A stretch of DNA of 27,398 bases from Anaerolineae bacterium (GTDB taxonomy: Bacteria; Chloroflexota; Anaerolineae; 4572-78; J111). Of the stretch, positions 6,573 to 16,200 are shown in pieces; positions within the stretch are counted from its first letter, which is position 1, and each line of letters opens with the position of its first letter. Both the position numbers and the translations under genes were made by a program. The stretch spans positions 1-27,398 of the forward strand of contig JAGRCC010000831.1 of the NCBI GenBank assembly GCA_020433785.1. The letters are read 5' to 3'. The notes under the pieces are model-generated. The model made no database searches and had not been told where the DNA came from. It worked only from the letters and a program-made list of their open reading frames with translations.

Positions 6573-7589
6573 TTAGGGACTCAAAGTGACATGGCCTAAA
6601 GGTGCTTGCAAGGACATAGGTTTATCATATGTGCCAGCAGCTGGATATGTGCCTGGTTGTATCCACAAAATGCTTCCGTTAGGTGAATTATTTACCCCGG
6701 AGTTAAAGTTATTATATGGTTCCAAAAATGTCCCATTTTGTGAACCTGTATGTGTTCTATCTACAAACCGCCAGCCATTTTCAGGATAGAGAAACGACAT
6801 TGTCAAATTATCGAGTTTACTTAGGTGGTTAAGCTGACCTATACGAGACTGCCAAGACTGATTAGGTGGTAAAACTGTAATTGTTGTCGTAATACCACAG
6901 TTACACGAGCTTCCAATGGGGCAAGCCTTCGAGAAGGCGCATTGATCATAATGCATTATGGAGTCAAAGTCGTAAGTCTCCTCATCGCTAAGGCCATAAG
7001 CTCCTTTTGAGTAAACATCGGCCGCTTGTCGAATACTAAACTGACCACTCTGTCCGTTTTGAATATTACCCAAGTTGATTCTTATATAGTTGTTTCGGTC
7101 GGGCCTACTTTGTTCGTGCCACAATCCCAAAGTATGGCCAAGTTCGTGTACTATGGTGAATCTAGAGTTCCAATTAAATATGTTAATAACCTGCTTACCC
7201 CCTTGCATACCAACGGCTGAATTGTTTCCCGTAGAGTTCTGGATGTGTATATAATTGGCTTCTTCATTACGAGGCCTAAAATCGATATTAGCGACATTCT
7301 CCCACTCTAACATGGATGCAATCATACGGGTTTGATTAATTGTTGTAACATTTGTATCAAACTGGTAAGGAACAATTCCGTTGGGCCAGAAATTTATATC
7401 GCCAAACGTTGATTGAATCCCTATACCATCAGACTCAGCACGCACTAGGATATCTCCCTCAATTAGAATATATCCATCAGGCATCTCACTTGAAGGTCCT
7501 TGGGCATTTGCGTATGCCCCAAAAAATACTGAGCCTACTAGCATGCAAGTTAGCAATGATATCAATCCTATAAATTGATGCTTTCTCAT
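6573..7589 (-). CDS. Secreted astacin-family zinc metalloprotease
   Basis: The 338-residue product has a signal peptide (about 1-30, ending ANAQ) and a short pro-part to about residue 60. An M12A peptidase domain follows to about 270. The zinc site HELGHTLGLWHEQSRPDR spans 148-165: His148, His152 and His158 are the ligands, Glu149 the general base. The Met-turn SIMHYD at 210-215 supplies the Tyr ligand, Tyr214. Cys217, Cys223, Cys229 and Cys231 may form disulfides. FWPNGIVPYQFD at 67-78 is the usual entry into the domain. The last 65 residues form a beta-helix-cap-like module (FVDRTHTGSQNGTF...IQPGTYPA...SLQAP) matching that of the protein at 4600-5772. AAGGA lies 8 bases before the start. 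The gene begins 15 bases after the repeat-protein stop, so they share a transcript. Confidence 0.93.
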   Translation of the reverse strand: MRKHQFIGLISLLTCMLVGSVFFGAYANAQGPSSEMPDGYILIEGDILVRAESDGIGIQSTFGDINFWPNGIVPYQFDTNVTTINQTRMIASMLEWENVANIDFRPRNEEANYIHIQNSTGNNSAVGMQGGKQVINIFNWNSRFTIVHELGHTLGLWHEQSRPDRNNYIRINLGNIQNGQSGQFSIRQAADVYSKGAYGLSDEETYDFDSIMHYDQCAFSKACPIGSSCNCGITTTITVLPPNQSWQSRIGQLNHLSKLDNLTMSFLYPENGWRFVDRTHTGSQNGTFLEPYNNFNSGVNNSPNGSILWIQPGTYPAAGTYDKPMSLQAPLGHVTLSP

Positions 7590-7604
7590 TTTTCGGATCC
7601 TTCC

Positions 7605-9041
7605 CTACTGCAAACTGACCAACACCAACACCAAGCCCTGACCCTCATCCAGCGCAGTCATGGCCTTGCCGAGGATAGCACCCTGAGCTTGCTCGTGATC
7701 GATGACTTTCATCGCGTGACCGGGGGTGTCAGACGTGGTCAGCAAATCGCCGGGCTGAATTGGGCCGGATGAGGCGTCAGCCTGAACATAGACCCGACCG
7801 GTCAGGGCCACCGGAAATTCACCATCGGCGGCGGTGTCGGCTTGGCCCATCAACATTCCGGGGTTAATACCGCCGGCGCCGCTAATAATGCCGGCGACTT
7901 TCTTATCATAGGCTTCCGCACTCACTAGGAGTTCGCCGGGGTTTTCCGGGTCGATGCTGACCACCATGCCCGGTGATGGACGTGGGTCAGCCTCAGCCCC
8001 ACGAATTTCGAATTGCTCAGAGAGATCGGAGCCACCGGTGATCCTTAATATGGATGCGTCAACCTGCCCATTATTATGTACCACGAAGTCGGCTTGCCCG
8101 CCATTGTTTCCAAACCCTTTAATCAAGGCTCCCGAACCGGTGACGTTTTCTACAACAAGAGCTTCACCATTCCCCTGAGTTTGAGACCAAATACCCACCC
8201 CGGTCCCTGGATTGCTTCTTCGAACAAAAACAGCAGCCCCGTCGCGGCTTGTACCATCAGTATGGCTATCGATTACGACTCGGCCATCGTTCTTGACGAC
8301 GAATTCGGCATCACTGCCGCCGTCATTTCCAAAGCCTGTAATCAAGGCTCCCCAACCGGTGGTATTTTCTACAACTAGAGGTTGGGCATTCCCTTGAGTT
8401 TGAGACCAAATACCCACCCCAGCGTTTGGATTGGTTCGCCTAACAAAAATGGCAGACCCATCACGGCGACCTAGGGTACTATGGCTATCAATAAATACTC
8501 TGCCATCTTCATTTACGGTGAATATGTCATTTCCACCTGACTCCTTCATCCTGAGTATGATCTGTCCGTCTTGTCCTTGCATTACCGCACCGGGTTTGAG
8601 TCCCAGAGCATAGGGGACAGCCAATAGTTCTGTCCGAGGCGTAAGCCACTCGCCATTGACCTGAACACGTAGCCAGCGAGCATCACCGTTAAAGGCGTTT
8701 TCGGGAACGTCCAGTTCAACAGTAAACAGGCCGTCATTAACTGGCACCTCGTTCTTGACGATATCGCTACCTACTTGATTGCCGGCCGCGGCATCATCCC
8801 AAAATTGAAAAATCAGGTTGACAGTACCATTGAGCGGGTTTCCGTTAGCGTCAGTCAACTGACCGTGATAACTAATCTTGTTGGCCACACTACTAGCCAA
8901 ACTAATAGCGCCCCCTTTGGTAGTTACACCATCTTGTAGGGCTGTACCTTCTTCTGCCAGCTCATGCGCGGTAGCTACAGCTACCCCTAAAAGCAAAACC
9001 AACAATACACATGAAATTGCAAAAAACAGTTTACGATTCAT
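7605..9041 (-). CDS. Secreted repeat protein with conserved N- and C-terminal modules
   Basis: The chosen start (MNRKLFFAISCV) has AAGGAG 7 bases upstream and opens directly into a signal peptide, giving 478 residues. An in-frame ATG at 9113 also has AAGGAG 8 bases upstream and would add 24 residues. Module 1 (about 57-147) has the pattern YHGQLTDANGNPLNGTVNL...NDGLFTVEL...LTPRTELLAVPYAL, seen in many bacterial surface and tail-fibre-like proteins. Two 73-residue tandem repeats follow (from about 179 and 252; DGRVxIDSH, VGIWSQTQGN, GALIxGFGN). The C-terminal part (about 357-478; PGMVVSIDPENPGELLVS, VALTGRVYVQAD, GQGLVLVLVSLQ) resembles domains after stalks or tail spikes, sometimes self-cleaving; no cleavage site is certain. 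A structural surface role is likely. A decayed copy lies at 5853-6045. Confidence 0.85.
   Translation of the reverse strand: MNRKLFFAISCVLLVLLLGVAVATAHELAEEGTALQDGVTTKGGAISLASSVANKISYHGQLTDANGNPLNGTVNLIFQFWDDAAAGNQVGSDIVKNEVPVNDGLFTVELDVPENAFNGDARWLRVQVNGEWLTPRTELLAVPYALGLKPGAVMQGQDGQIILRMKESGGNDIFTVNEDGRVFIDSHSTLGRRDGSAIFVRRTNPNAGVGIWSQTQGNAQPLVVENTTGWGALITGFGNDGGSDAEFVVKNDGRVVIDSHTDGTSRDGAAVFVRRSNPGTGVGIWSQTQGNGEALVVENVTGSGALIKGFGNNGGQADFVVHNNGQVDASILRITGGSDLSEQFEIRGAEADPRPSPGMVVSIDPENPGELLVSAEAYDKKVAGIISGAGGINPGMLMGQADTAADGEFPVALTGRVYVQADASSGPIQPGDLLTTSDTPGHAMKVIDHEQAQGAILGKAMTALDEGQGLVLVLVSLQ
8075..8508 (-). repeat. Two 219-bp tandem repeats inside the repeat protein gene
   Basis: Copy 1 (about 8508-8289) and copy 2 (about 8288-8075) each encode a 73-residue unit: DGRV(F/V)IDSH, FVRR(T/S)NP, GVGIWSQTQGN, VVEN, GALI(T/K)GFGN. 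The stretch coding GVGIWSQTQGN is almost identical between the copies, suggesting recent duplication or gene conversion. A third partial unit (HNNGQVD) follows. Confidence 0.85.
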
Positions 9042-9102
9042 GAAATTTCTCCTTCTTACAAATTCCTGTTTCAGGAAGTCTTTATAATTTAACCAAAAGT
9101 CT

Positions 9103-9297
9103 TTACTTGCCATTTGAAATCACTCCTTTTTTCTTGACCTTACTTAAGACCAAATTATTGGTTACCCCACGTTCGATCCGCTGCTGAGCCTTGAGATGTT
9201 CCAACTCTTGAAGCAAGCGTTGATTAATCAACCGCAAAGCATCGATTGTTTTATAGGGATCACCATTACTACAAGCAATACGTTCAAGCAAACTCAT
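9103..9297 (-). CDS. Small coiled-coil-type protein, first gene of the run
   Basis: The 64-residue product starts at ATG 9297 with GAGGAGAG close upstream, one of the best ribosome binding sites here. The middle (IDALRLINQRLLQELEHLKAQQ, residues about 18-39) has heptad Leu/Ile spacing and should form one amphipathic helix. The basic tail includes VKKKG. I do not recognise a family. Its last codons overlap the alternative start of the next gene: the AAGGAG that would serve the ATG at 9113 lies in its Lys-Lys-Gly-Val codons. Translational coupling is therefore possible. No signal peptide. Confidence 0.65.
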   Translation of the reverse strand: MSLLERIACSNGDPYKTIDALRLINQRLLQELEHLKAQQRIERGVTNNLVLSKVKKKGVISNGK

Positions 9298-9907
9298 AAA
9301 TTCTCTCCTCTCAGGTTTGTCATTAGCCTCTCACCAATATACAACGCACTGTTGACGATTTTTGGGCCATTTGTCCAAAATAAGTTAAGGCCAATTTTTG
9401 AGGAGGGCGCCCGTCCTTGATAGGACGATGCCAAAGATGGCAATATCTGACGAGCGACTACTGACATCTGACCACATTTTTTCAAGGGATTACGACTGAA
9501 CGAGAGCCTTTCAGTTTGGGGACGAACGTGAATCCTCGAATCGCTGAGGCCGCTGAGCGCATTGAAATCGCTAATTTTAACGGGGCAGCCCATAAACCGG
9601 GGCTAAATTGGGCAACCTTAGCCGCCGAATGATTATTCAGCGACCTTAGTTCTTCTCAGCGAAATCAGTGATACTCTATCTCGCCCCCAAACTAAAATGC
9701 TCGCCCACTGAACCGGGGCTTCAACAACGAGGATAAAAAGAGGGAAAGACGCCGTCGATGCCAGCAGCGATTCAAGGCTCCGGTCCGCAACGCCATTTAG
9801 CGAGGCAATGTGTTAAAACAACCGAGAACGACTTGAAAATTTGGTCAAGGAATGGGCTAAAAACGAGTAGAATTGCGTTTTATTTAAATAGTGGGAGGGA
9901 CAATCCT
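9298..9907. other. Divergent intergenic region, no convincing gene
   Basis: About 610 bases lie between the minus-strand run starting at 9297 and the plus-strand zinc-finger gene starting at 9908. A 99-codon minus frame (9593-9294) and the 50-codon 5' extension of the plus gene (from 9758) are open but have no ribosome binding site, codon pattern or family signal. Two short copies of AACCGGGGCT occur at 9596-9605 and 9711-9720. Promoters for both directions must lie here, but no clear -35/-10 pair could be fixed. Confidence 0.5.
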
Positions 9908-10624
9908 GTGTCTCAACGTTCTGATGAGTCTTCAAACAAACATGAGGTCTTAAGTGAGGAAATGATAGACCACGCCCTACGCGTAACGCTATTTCGGCAT
10001 CAGTGTCCCGACACCATGGCGCTGGGTGAATACCAACTGAGCCAATTGGCTGAGTCGGCCCTAAGAGATATTCAGACTCATTTGATGGCTTGTCCTCACT
10101 GTCAAACTGAGCTAAACCGGATGGTTGACTTCCTGGATAACAGCACTATTGATGAACTTATGCCGATCACAGCGCCGGCGCCCGATCTAATTTGGTATGA
10201 ACAAACCCTGGATCAGGGACGAGGCTGGCTGGAAAAAGAAACTCATCGATGGCGTCAACTTTGGCTTTCACTACCTGGACTGGTCGGGCCACTGCAGAAT
10301 GCCTCGGCGCTCTCGGGCTTGATGAACGGAACTGAGGAGCCGCCTTCCTCGGGTCAGGGTGCAGCCCAGGTCAGCCCTCCGGAGGCTCACTTTGAACTAC
10401 GCCTAACGGTCGTCCCAGACCCAACCAACCCGGCTGTGTGCCGACTTGACGTGGATGTGACGCTCAAGAATCGCTTCGGCGATTTTTCCGGGGTGCAGGT
10501 CACATTAATCTGGGGCGACGCGGCCCAGAGCCAAGAAACGAACGTCCAGGGGGAGCTTTCTTTTACCGGTTTACTCATCGACCAATTGGGATCGATGCGG
10601 TTGTTAGTCACCTTTCCGGCCTGA
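9908..10624 (+). CDS. Zinc-finger anti-sigma-like protein A with C-terminal beta-sandwich
   Basis: GTG at 9908 is preferred: GGAGGG lies about 8 bases upstream, and the N-terminus then aligns residue for residue with the paralogue at 18880-19608. The product has 238 residues, no signal peptide and no membrane helix. CPDTMALGEYQLSQL (33-47) leads into a zf-HC2/ZAS-type site, His58-x3-Cys62-x2-Cys65 (HLMACPHC), used by anti-sigma factors to bind zinc and hold sigma. A helix (LDQGRGWLEKETHRWRQLW, about 102-120) follows. The end is an Ig-like or carboxypeptidase-regulatory-like fold (NRFGDFSGVQVTL...QGELSFTGLL...MRLLVTFP). It converges on the CHAT gene with only 7 bases between stops. Its sigma partner is probably the factor at 19657-20349, but this is inferred. 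Confidence 0.8.
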   Translation: MSQRSDESSNKHEVLSEEMIDHALRVTLFRHQCPDTMALGEYQLSQLAESALRDIQTHLMACPHCQTELNRMVDFLDNSTIDELMPITAPAPDLIWYEQTLDQGRGWLEKETHRWRQLWLSLPGLVGPLQNASALSGLMNGTEEPPSSGQGAAQVSPPEAHFELRLTVVPDPTNPAVCRLDVDVTLKNRFGDFSGVQVTLIWGDAAQSQETNVQGELSFTGLLIDQLGSMRLLVTFPA

Positions 10625-10631
10625 ACGAAGG

Positions 10632-13097
10632 TTATCGTTTGTCACCGATCAGGATATAAGGCGACCAAAAAAACGGATGGGCAAAAATACGGCTTTCGGC
10701 TCGAGGGCTGTCGCCGGGATGGGTCATCTGCCAGAGAGCGGTCAACTGTGACGCGGCTTCGACTGCCGCTAAACCATCCCATTGGGTCAAGATCACATGT
10801 GCTTCAGCGTAAGTTAGGTCCCGCAGCCAACGTTGTGACGCGGCCAGAGCTAACGCCGGGTCAAAGCGCTGTTTTGACTCAGTATCCGGCGAGGGACTAG
10901 TCCCAGCTGCCGGTGACGCGAGTTGTTCAACCAGTCTCTGGACCAAGAGGCATGTTGGAATCTCGTGCACGGGCCATAGGGTTACCAGCAACGAAGGGGT
11001 GCCGGCGTAGAGCAAGGCTCGACTCAGGCCCAGAATTTCATCGCCGCGCAGAACCCGACTACGGCCTGTCTCGCAAGCTGACAGAATGACCAGATCGGCC
11101 TGTAGGCGCAGTTCCCGCAAAATTTCGCTGGCATGCAGGCTGCCATCGTCCAGGATTAAGCGGGAAGCCATCGGGTGACGCTGGTCGAAAACCGCGTGAC
11201 CGAGAAAGCAAATGGCTCGAAAACGACCGGCCTCGGCTAAAAAAGTCTGGCGGTTAGCTGCGGAACCGACCAGCGACGCGCCGCCAAATCGCTGGGCAAT
11301 GGATTTGGCGGCCCCTTGAGTGAATTGCAGTCGTTCGTCTTGAGGGGCCACAGCCATTAGACCCTGTTGCCGGGACGCGGGCGAGGCGTGGCAGTAGTTA
11401 AATAGAATGGTAGCACTGGGCGCGTAGACTACCCGCCGACCTGCGGCAAGGAGTGGCGGCGGATCGGTCAGGTCCGGGATCAGGGCCCCCAAAGGCAAGT
11501 AGTGTAAAGGGCCATAGGGGATGATGTAGACGGTTTGAACTGCCTGGAGCGTATCCCAGATTGGTCCTAGCAATGCTTGGAATAAGACCGGAAACAGATG
11601 AGCCGGCGACAGGTGACCGGTTTGGGTTTCAGGCACTAAATTGTTATATTGGCTGCCGTCGAGACGTTTAGCCAGATATCCCTGTAACCAACGAACCGAT
11701 ACATTCTTGATCAACTCCGCTTGTACGCCGTCAGTGGTTACGACAAGGACCCAAAGTTGATCATTTGTGTCGCCCACATAGGTTATTAAGGCTGCATCCG
11801 CCGGAAGTTGGTTGCGCACCTGCTCAACGGTCAGCGAGTCAACGCTTTCCAGGCCGGCATAAGTTGGGTCCATTAGCTCAATCTGACGATCGAGATCGGC
11901 CAGAGATTGCTCCATTTCAGCCAGCTTCGCCGTTGGGCTTTGTTCATCGTATTCCTGAGCGTATGCCTGATCCAAGGCCTGGCGGAGGCTGTCTCGCTGT
12001 TCGAGTAGCTCCGGCGATATTTCGGCGTGAGGCTGAGCAGTCTGACCGGCTAGTAAATCGACCAAGACGCGAGAGCGGGCGCGCTCAGCCGCGGTAAAGG
12101 CTTGATCGGCTTGACCTTGATGGAGGTGCAAGGAGATAGGGGCCGTGTAAATAAACTCGACCGTGGCTCGATAACCCGCTTGGGTCGTGGGGGCAGCCAG
12201 CCGGGCGCGAATCGACTCGCTTAACTGTAGCGCTTCATTAAAGCTGACCAGGGCGTCGAAAAAGCGACTTAGCTGAACCAGGAGACTCCCCCGGCGGGTC
12301 AAAGCCTCGGCCAGGTGCAAATCATCGTGGCAGTCGCGAAAGATTGCTAGAGCCTCGTCAAGAGCCGTCAGGGCCTCGGCCCACTGGTTCTGGGGTTGGT
12401 AAAGCAGGGCGGCCATATCGGACAAGGTGACCGCTCGATCACAAGGATCGTCTAGAGCCTGGCACCAGGTCAAATCTTGTTGGAAAGCAGCCAAGGCCGC
12501 CGGATAGTCGCCCCTGAGACTGTGCGCTCTGCCCAACCCGTGCCAGTTTCGGGCCACTTCCCATTGGTCATTCGCAGCCTGAGCCAGTTCCAGAGCGGTA
12601 CGATGGCAGTCAATCGCTTCCGGTAGACGCTCGTGAGAATTCTCACCGCACTCTACCTGAAAGCAGATCGAGACGCCCAAGTTGTTATAGGTTCGCGCCT
12701 GGCCTGACAGGTCTTGATTGGCCTGATAGGCCGCCAGAGCTTGCCGGTAAAAATGTTCGGCCTCAGACCACTGCCCTTGTTCGTCGAGTTGGATAGCCAG
12801 TTCAAGCAAGGTCCTGGCTCGCTGCTGGGGGGAAAGGTCATCGGCCAATAAGCGACGCAGAATGACCTCGGCCTGATCGAATAATCGTTGTTCTGACAGA
12901 AGGACAGCCTGGTGATACCGGCAGTCTCGTTGCAACGTGACGGAGGGGGCCGCGCACAATACCTCCACCAGAGTCCGGCAAGCTTCAAACTGGCGACGCT
13001 CTAGGGCCTCAAAAAAGAGATGTCTGAACTGTTGAAACCCGGTGGCTTCATCCGCGACCAGGGTTCGGGCCAGATTGTTTAGGGTATGCTCATCCAT
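10632..13097 (-). CDS. TPR-CHAT caspase-like protease
   Basis: The start MDEHTLNNLARTL gives 821 residues. Longer in-frame starts lie at or upstream of the likely -10 box (13159-13154). Tetratricopeptide repeats fill about residues 20-340 (ARTYNNLGVSI, AEHFYRQALAAY, EALTALDEALAIF, ALVSFNEALQLSESI). A helical linker (ISPELLEQRDSLRQALDQAY...) joins them to the C-terminal CHAT domain. The catalytic pair is present: His634 in FLGHAVFD and Cys675 in ILSACETG, followed by the typical GDEILGLSRALLYAGTPSLLVTLWPV. CHAT proteins are caspase/separase relatives; the TPR part usually recognises a trigger or substrate. There is no signal peptide, so it acts in the cytosol. It converges with zinc-finger gene A and is divergent from the giant exported protein, sharing a short promoter region with it. 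Confidence 0.92.
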   Translation of the reverse strand: MDEHTLNNLARTLVADEATGFQQFRHLFFEALERRQFEACRTLVEVLCAAPSVTLQRDCRYHQAVLLSEQRLFDQAEVILRRLLADDLSPQQRARTLLELAIQLDEQGQWSEAEHFYRQALAAYQANQDLSGQARTYNNLGVSICFQVECGENSHERLPEAIDCHRTALELAQAANDQWEVARNWHGLGRAHSLRGDYPAALAAFQQDLTWCQALDDPCDRAVTLSDMAALLYQPQNQWAEALTALDEALAIFRDCHDDLHLAEALTRRGSLLVQLSRFFDALVSFNEALQLSESIRARLAAPTTQAGYRATVEFIYTAPISLHLHQGQADQAFTAAERARSRVLVDLLAGQTAQPHAEISPELLEQRDSLRQALDQAYAQEYDEQSPTAKLAEMEQSLADLDRQIELMDPTYAGLESVDSLTVEQVRNQLPADAALITYVGDTNDQLWVLVVTTDGVQAELIKNVSVRWLQGYLAKRLDGSQYNNLVPETQTGHLSPAHLFPVLFQALLGPIWDTLQAVQTVYIIPYGPLHYLPLGALIPDLTDPPPLLAAGRRVVYAPSATILFNYCHASPASRQQGLMAVAPQDERLQFTQGAAKSIAQRFGGASLVGSAANRQTFLAEAGRFRAICFLGHAVFDQRHPMASRLILDDGSLHASEILRELRLQADLVILSACETGRSRVLRGDEILGLSRALLYAGTPSLLVTLWPVHEIPTCLLVQRLVEQLASPAAGTSPSPDTESKQRFDPALALAASQRWLRDLTYAEAHVILTQWDGLAAVEAASQLTALWQMTHPGDSPRAESRIFAHPFFWSPYILIGDKR

Positions 13098-13153
13098 AAG
13101 GTAAAGCCTGCCAGATGGCAGCATTAATTTTACTACGCTCGGGAACGGGCACA

Positions 13154-13159
13154 AGTATA
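13154..13159 (-). promoter_or_regulatory. Likely -10 box of the CHAT gene
   Basis: Minus-strand TATACT (13159-13154) lies about 60 bases before the chosen CHAT start. The -35 region is poor, suggesting an activator or alternative sigma. The same bases read TATAAC (13156-13161) on the plus strand, so the element may also serve the divergent giant gene. Confidence 0.35.
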
Positions 13160-13218
13160 ACACAAATCATTTGACCGGGCATTTTCATTAAAGCCCAACA
13201 CATTAGGAGGAACAGGCC

Positions 13219-16200
13219 GTGAGTCATTTGAAAGGCAAGCCAAAATCCGCCTCTGGCGAAAATTATTCCCATCAAAGTCGTCCTATGCTTCTATCTGGCG
13301 CATACAAGCTAACCCTCAGCCTTGCTTCGGGTATCTGCGCAGTAATTTTTTTGGGAGTCATTTTGTCGGTGTCGACGGAGCCCCAGCCGGTCAAGGCCCA
13401 GGTGGAGTCGAGGCCGCGTCCTCCCTTGGCAGCTATTGTTCAGGCCGGATCAGCAGCCACTCAAACAGAAACCTCCCTCACCGAAGGGCAAACTCAGGCG
13501 GCAGTCGATGCTTTGGGAGGCAATCTTTTTAGCTTGGCCTGGTCATCGGTTCAACCCGGTGGAAGCCGCATAGCCTGGGGCGATGTAGACGCCGATGGGG
13601 ATCTGGATTTGGCCACCGGTGGTTTGCCGGCCAGACTGTATAGCAACAAAAAAGGAATATTGACATCTACCCCTACTTGGTTACCAGATGAATACGAACC
13701 GGGTCTCTTTGGAGGTTGGACCGACCTCAATCAAGACACTTATCCGGATTTGATCGTAGCAACGCCTGACTATGCGCTTAAGTTGTCTCGCCTTAAAGTC
13801 TATTTCAATCAAGAAGGTCGTGTGATTACCAGCGCAGCCTATTCCATCGTCGTATCCGACATTATCTGGTCTATGGCTTGGGGAGATCAGGATGGTGATG
13901 GCGATCCTGACTTGGCTGTCGGGACCAATGGTTCCAATAAGCTGTACCGTAATGATAATGGGATACTCACGGCCAGCCCTGTCTACACCTTTCCCGGAAG
14001 TAACAATACTGAAGACTTGGCCTGGGGAGATTATGACAATGACGGTGACCTTGATTTGGTCCTGGGAAACAGGCGCAATGACAACACGCCCGATGGAAAG
14101 AGTCAACTGTTTCGCAACGACGGTGTGGTGGGGGGCGTGCCCAAAATGACCTTGGTTTGGGAATGGGGCGAAACCGACAATACTTCTAGTGTGGCCTGGG
14201 GTGATGTGGATGGTGATGGCGATCTTGACTTGGCCGTCGGACACCGGGAATTTCAACGGACCCAAATATTTCGCAACGATGGCGTAGTCGAAGATATACC
14301 CCAAATGACGCTGGCCTGGTTCTCAAATGAACTTGACCACACAGTCGACTTGGCCTGGGGCGACTATGACAGCGATGGCGACCTGGACCTAGCCGTTGCT
14401 AATGCAGGGGCTTTTCCTGGTGCCCCTGACCGACTGTATCAGAATCGCAGCGAAGTGGGAGGTCCGCCTCAAATGAAACTGGTATGGTCATCCGCCGAAA
14501 CTGATGATACGATAAGTATCGCCTGGGGTGACTATGACGGCGACGGTGACCTTGACCTGGCAGCGCAGGGCCAACTCAACCGGCTGTATCGCAACGAGAC
14601 GGTGGTACTCGCATCAGACGCTGCCTTTGCAACCACTGAAGTAACCGATATTGCCGCCAGCACGGCTTGGGGAGACTACGATAGGGACGGCGACCTGGAT
14701 CTGGCCGTCGGCAATGGTTGTGATGACTCCGGGACCTGTTATCCCAATCGGTTGTACCGCAATGACAATGGGACACTTACCCCCAGTGCTGTTTACGCTA
14801 CCACCGAAACCGATTACACCTTCAGCGTGGCTTGGGGTGATTACGATGGCGACGGCGACCTTGACTTGGCCGTCGGAAACTATGGGCAACCTAACCGGCT
14901 GTACCGCAATGATGGCGGGTCATTGACCCCTAGTGCTGTTTACTTTACCGACGAAGCCGATTGGACCACTAGTGTGGCTTGGGGTGATTACGATGGCGAC
15001 GGCGACCTCGACCTGATGGTCGGAAACCGTGGGCAACCTAACCGCCTGTACCGCAATGATGGCGGGTCACTTACCTCTAGCGCGGTTTACACCACGACCG
15101 AAACCGGTTGGACCACCAGTGTGGTTTGGGGTGACGTAGATGGCGATGGTGACCTTGACTTGGCGGTCGGAAACAATGGGCAACCTAACCGGCTGTACCG
15201 CAACGATGCCGGGGTACTCACGCCTAGCGCGGTTTGGTCGTCTGACGAAGTTGACGCTACCTTTAGTGTGGCCTGGGGTGATTATGACGGTGACGGCCAT
15301 CTGGATCTGGCCGTCGGCAATTGGGGGCCTAACCGGTTATACCACAACGATGGCGAAACGCTGGCTACTACAGCGCAATGGTCATCGGTTGAAGCCGACA
15401 TCACCTTCAGTGTGGCCTGGGGCGATTATGACGGCGATGATGATCTTGACCTGGCCGTCGGAAATACTTTGCATGTACCTAACCGGCTGTACCGCAATGA
15501 CGGTATTGACAGCGGTTCTCTGACGCCCAGCGCGGTCTGGTCGTCAGACATCAGCGATCCCCGCACTAGCTGGACCACCAGCGTAGCCTGGGGCGATGTG
15601 GATGGTGACGGCGATCTTGACCTAGCAGCGGCAGATGGTTGTTTGACCGGCTACCTGTGGTATTGTCGTGATAATATATATCAACCTTTTCCCACCGTAG
15701 TATATTATAATCTTCGTGATGCACGTTCAAGCCCTAAATCTGTCCCACTCGTTCGGGTCAATCGACCCGGGGCAAATGCGAATTTCTATTCGGCACAAGA
15801 GATCTGGTCTGGTCCAACAATTGCAATCACCTACACGTTGTCACATCCTGCAAGCGATCCGGTTAGGCTCATCCGCGCCTCTTACTCACCCGATGGGGGC
15901 GGCCATTGGCTACCGGCTACGGCAACAAACACCCTTACTCAAAACCTAACAACAAGCCCGACTGGGGAAGACTACGTCTATCATTGGGATACCTCTGCCT
16001 CCGGCTTCTTTGGTCAATCAGATAATGTAGTTTTTCGCATCGAAGCCGTCCCGACTACAATCAACAGGCCCAATTCTGTGCCTGGCCCCTACCTATATGG
16101 AAGGTATGCCTCAGATACGTTCCCGTTCCGTGTCCGAGGTACGCAAGTTCGGGTGGTAGACGAAAACAATGAAGGCGTATCAGACGCCCTGGTTTACCGC

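Noticed and set aside
9294..9593. A 99-codon minus-strand frame upstream of the small coiled-coil gene
   Set aside because: No ribosome binding site, no family signal and low-complexity-free but random-looking composition; it ends just inside the next gene's start.
9758..9907. N-terminal extension of zinc-finger protein A
   Set aside because: The GTG at 9908 has a good GGAGGG site and gives exact N-terminal agreement with paralogue B; the extension has neither support.
13098..13163. Longer start for the CHAT protein
   Set aside because: A GTG start at 13163 would lie upstream of the likely transcription start, and the extra residues do not resemble a TPR helix.
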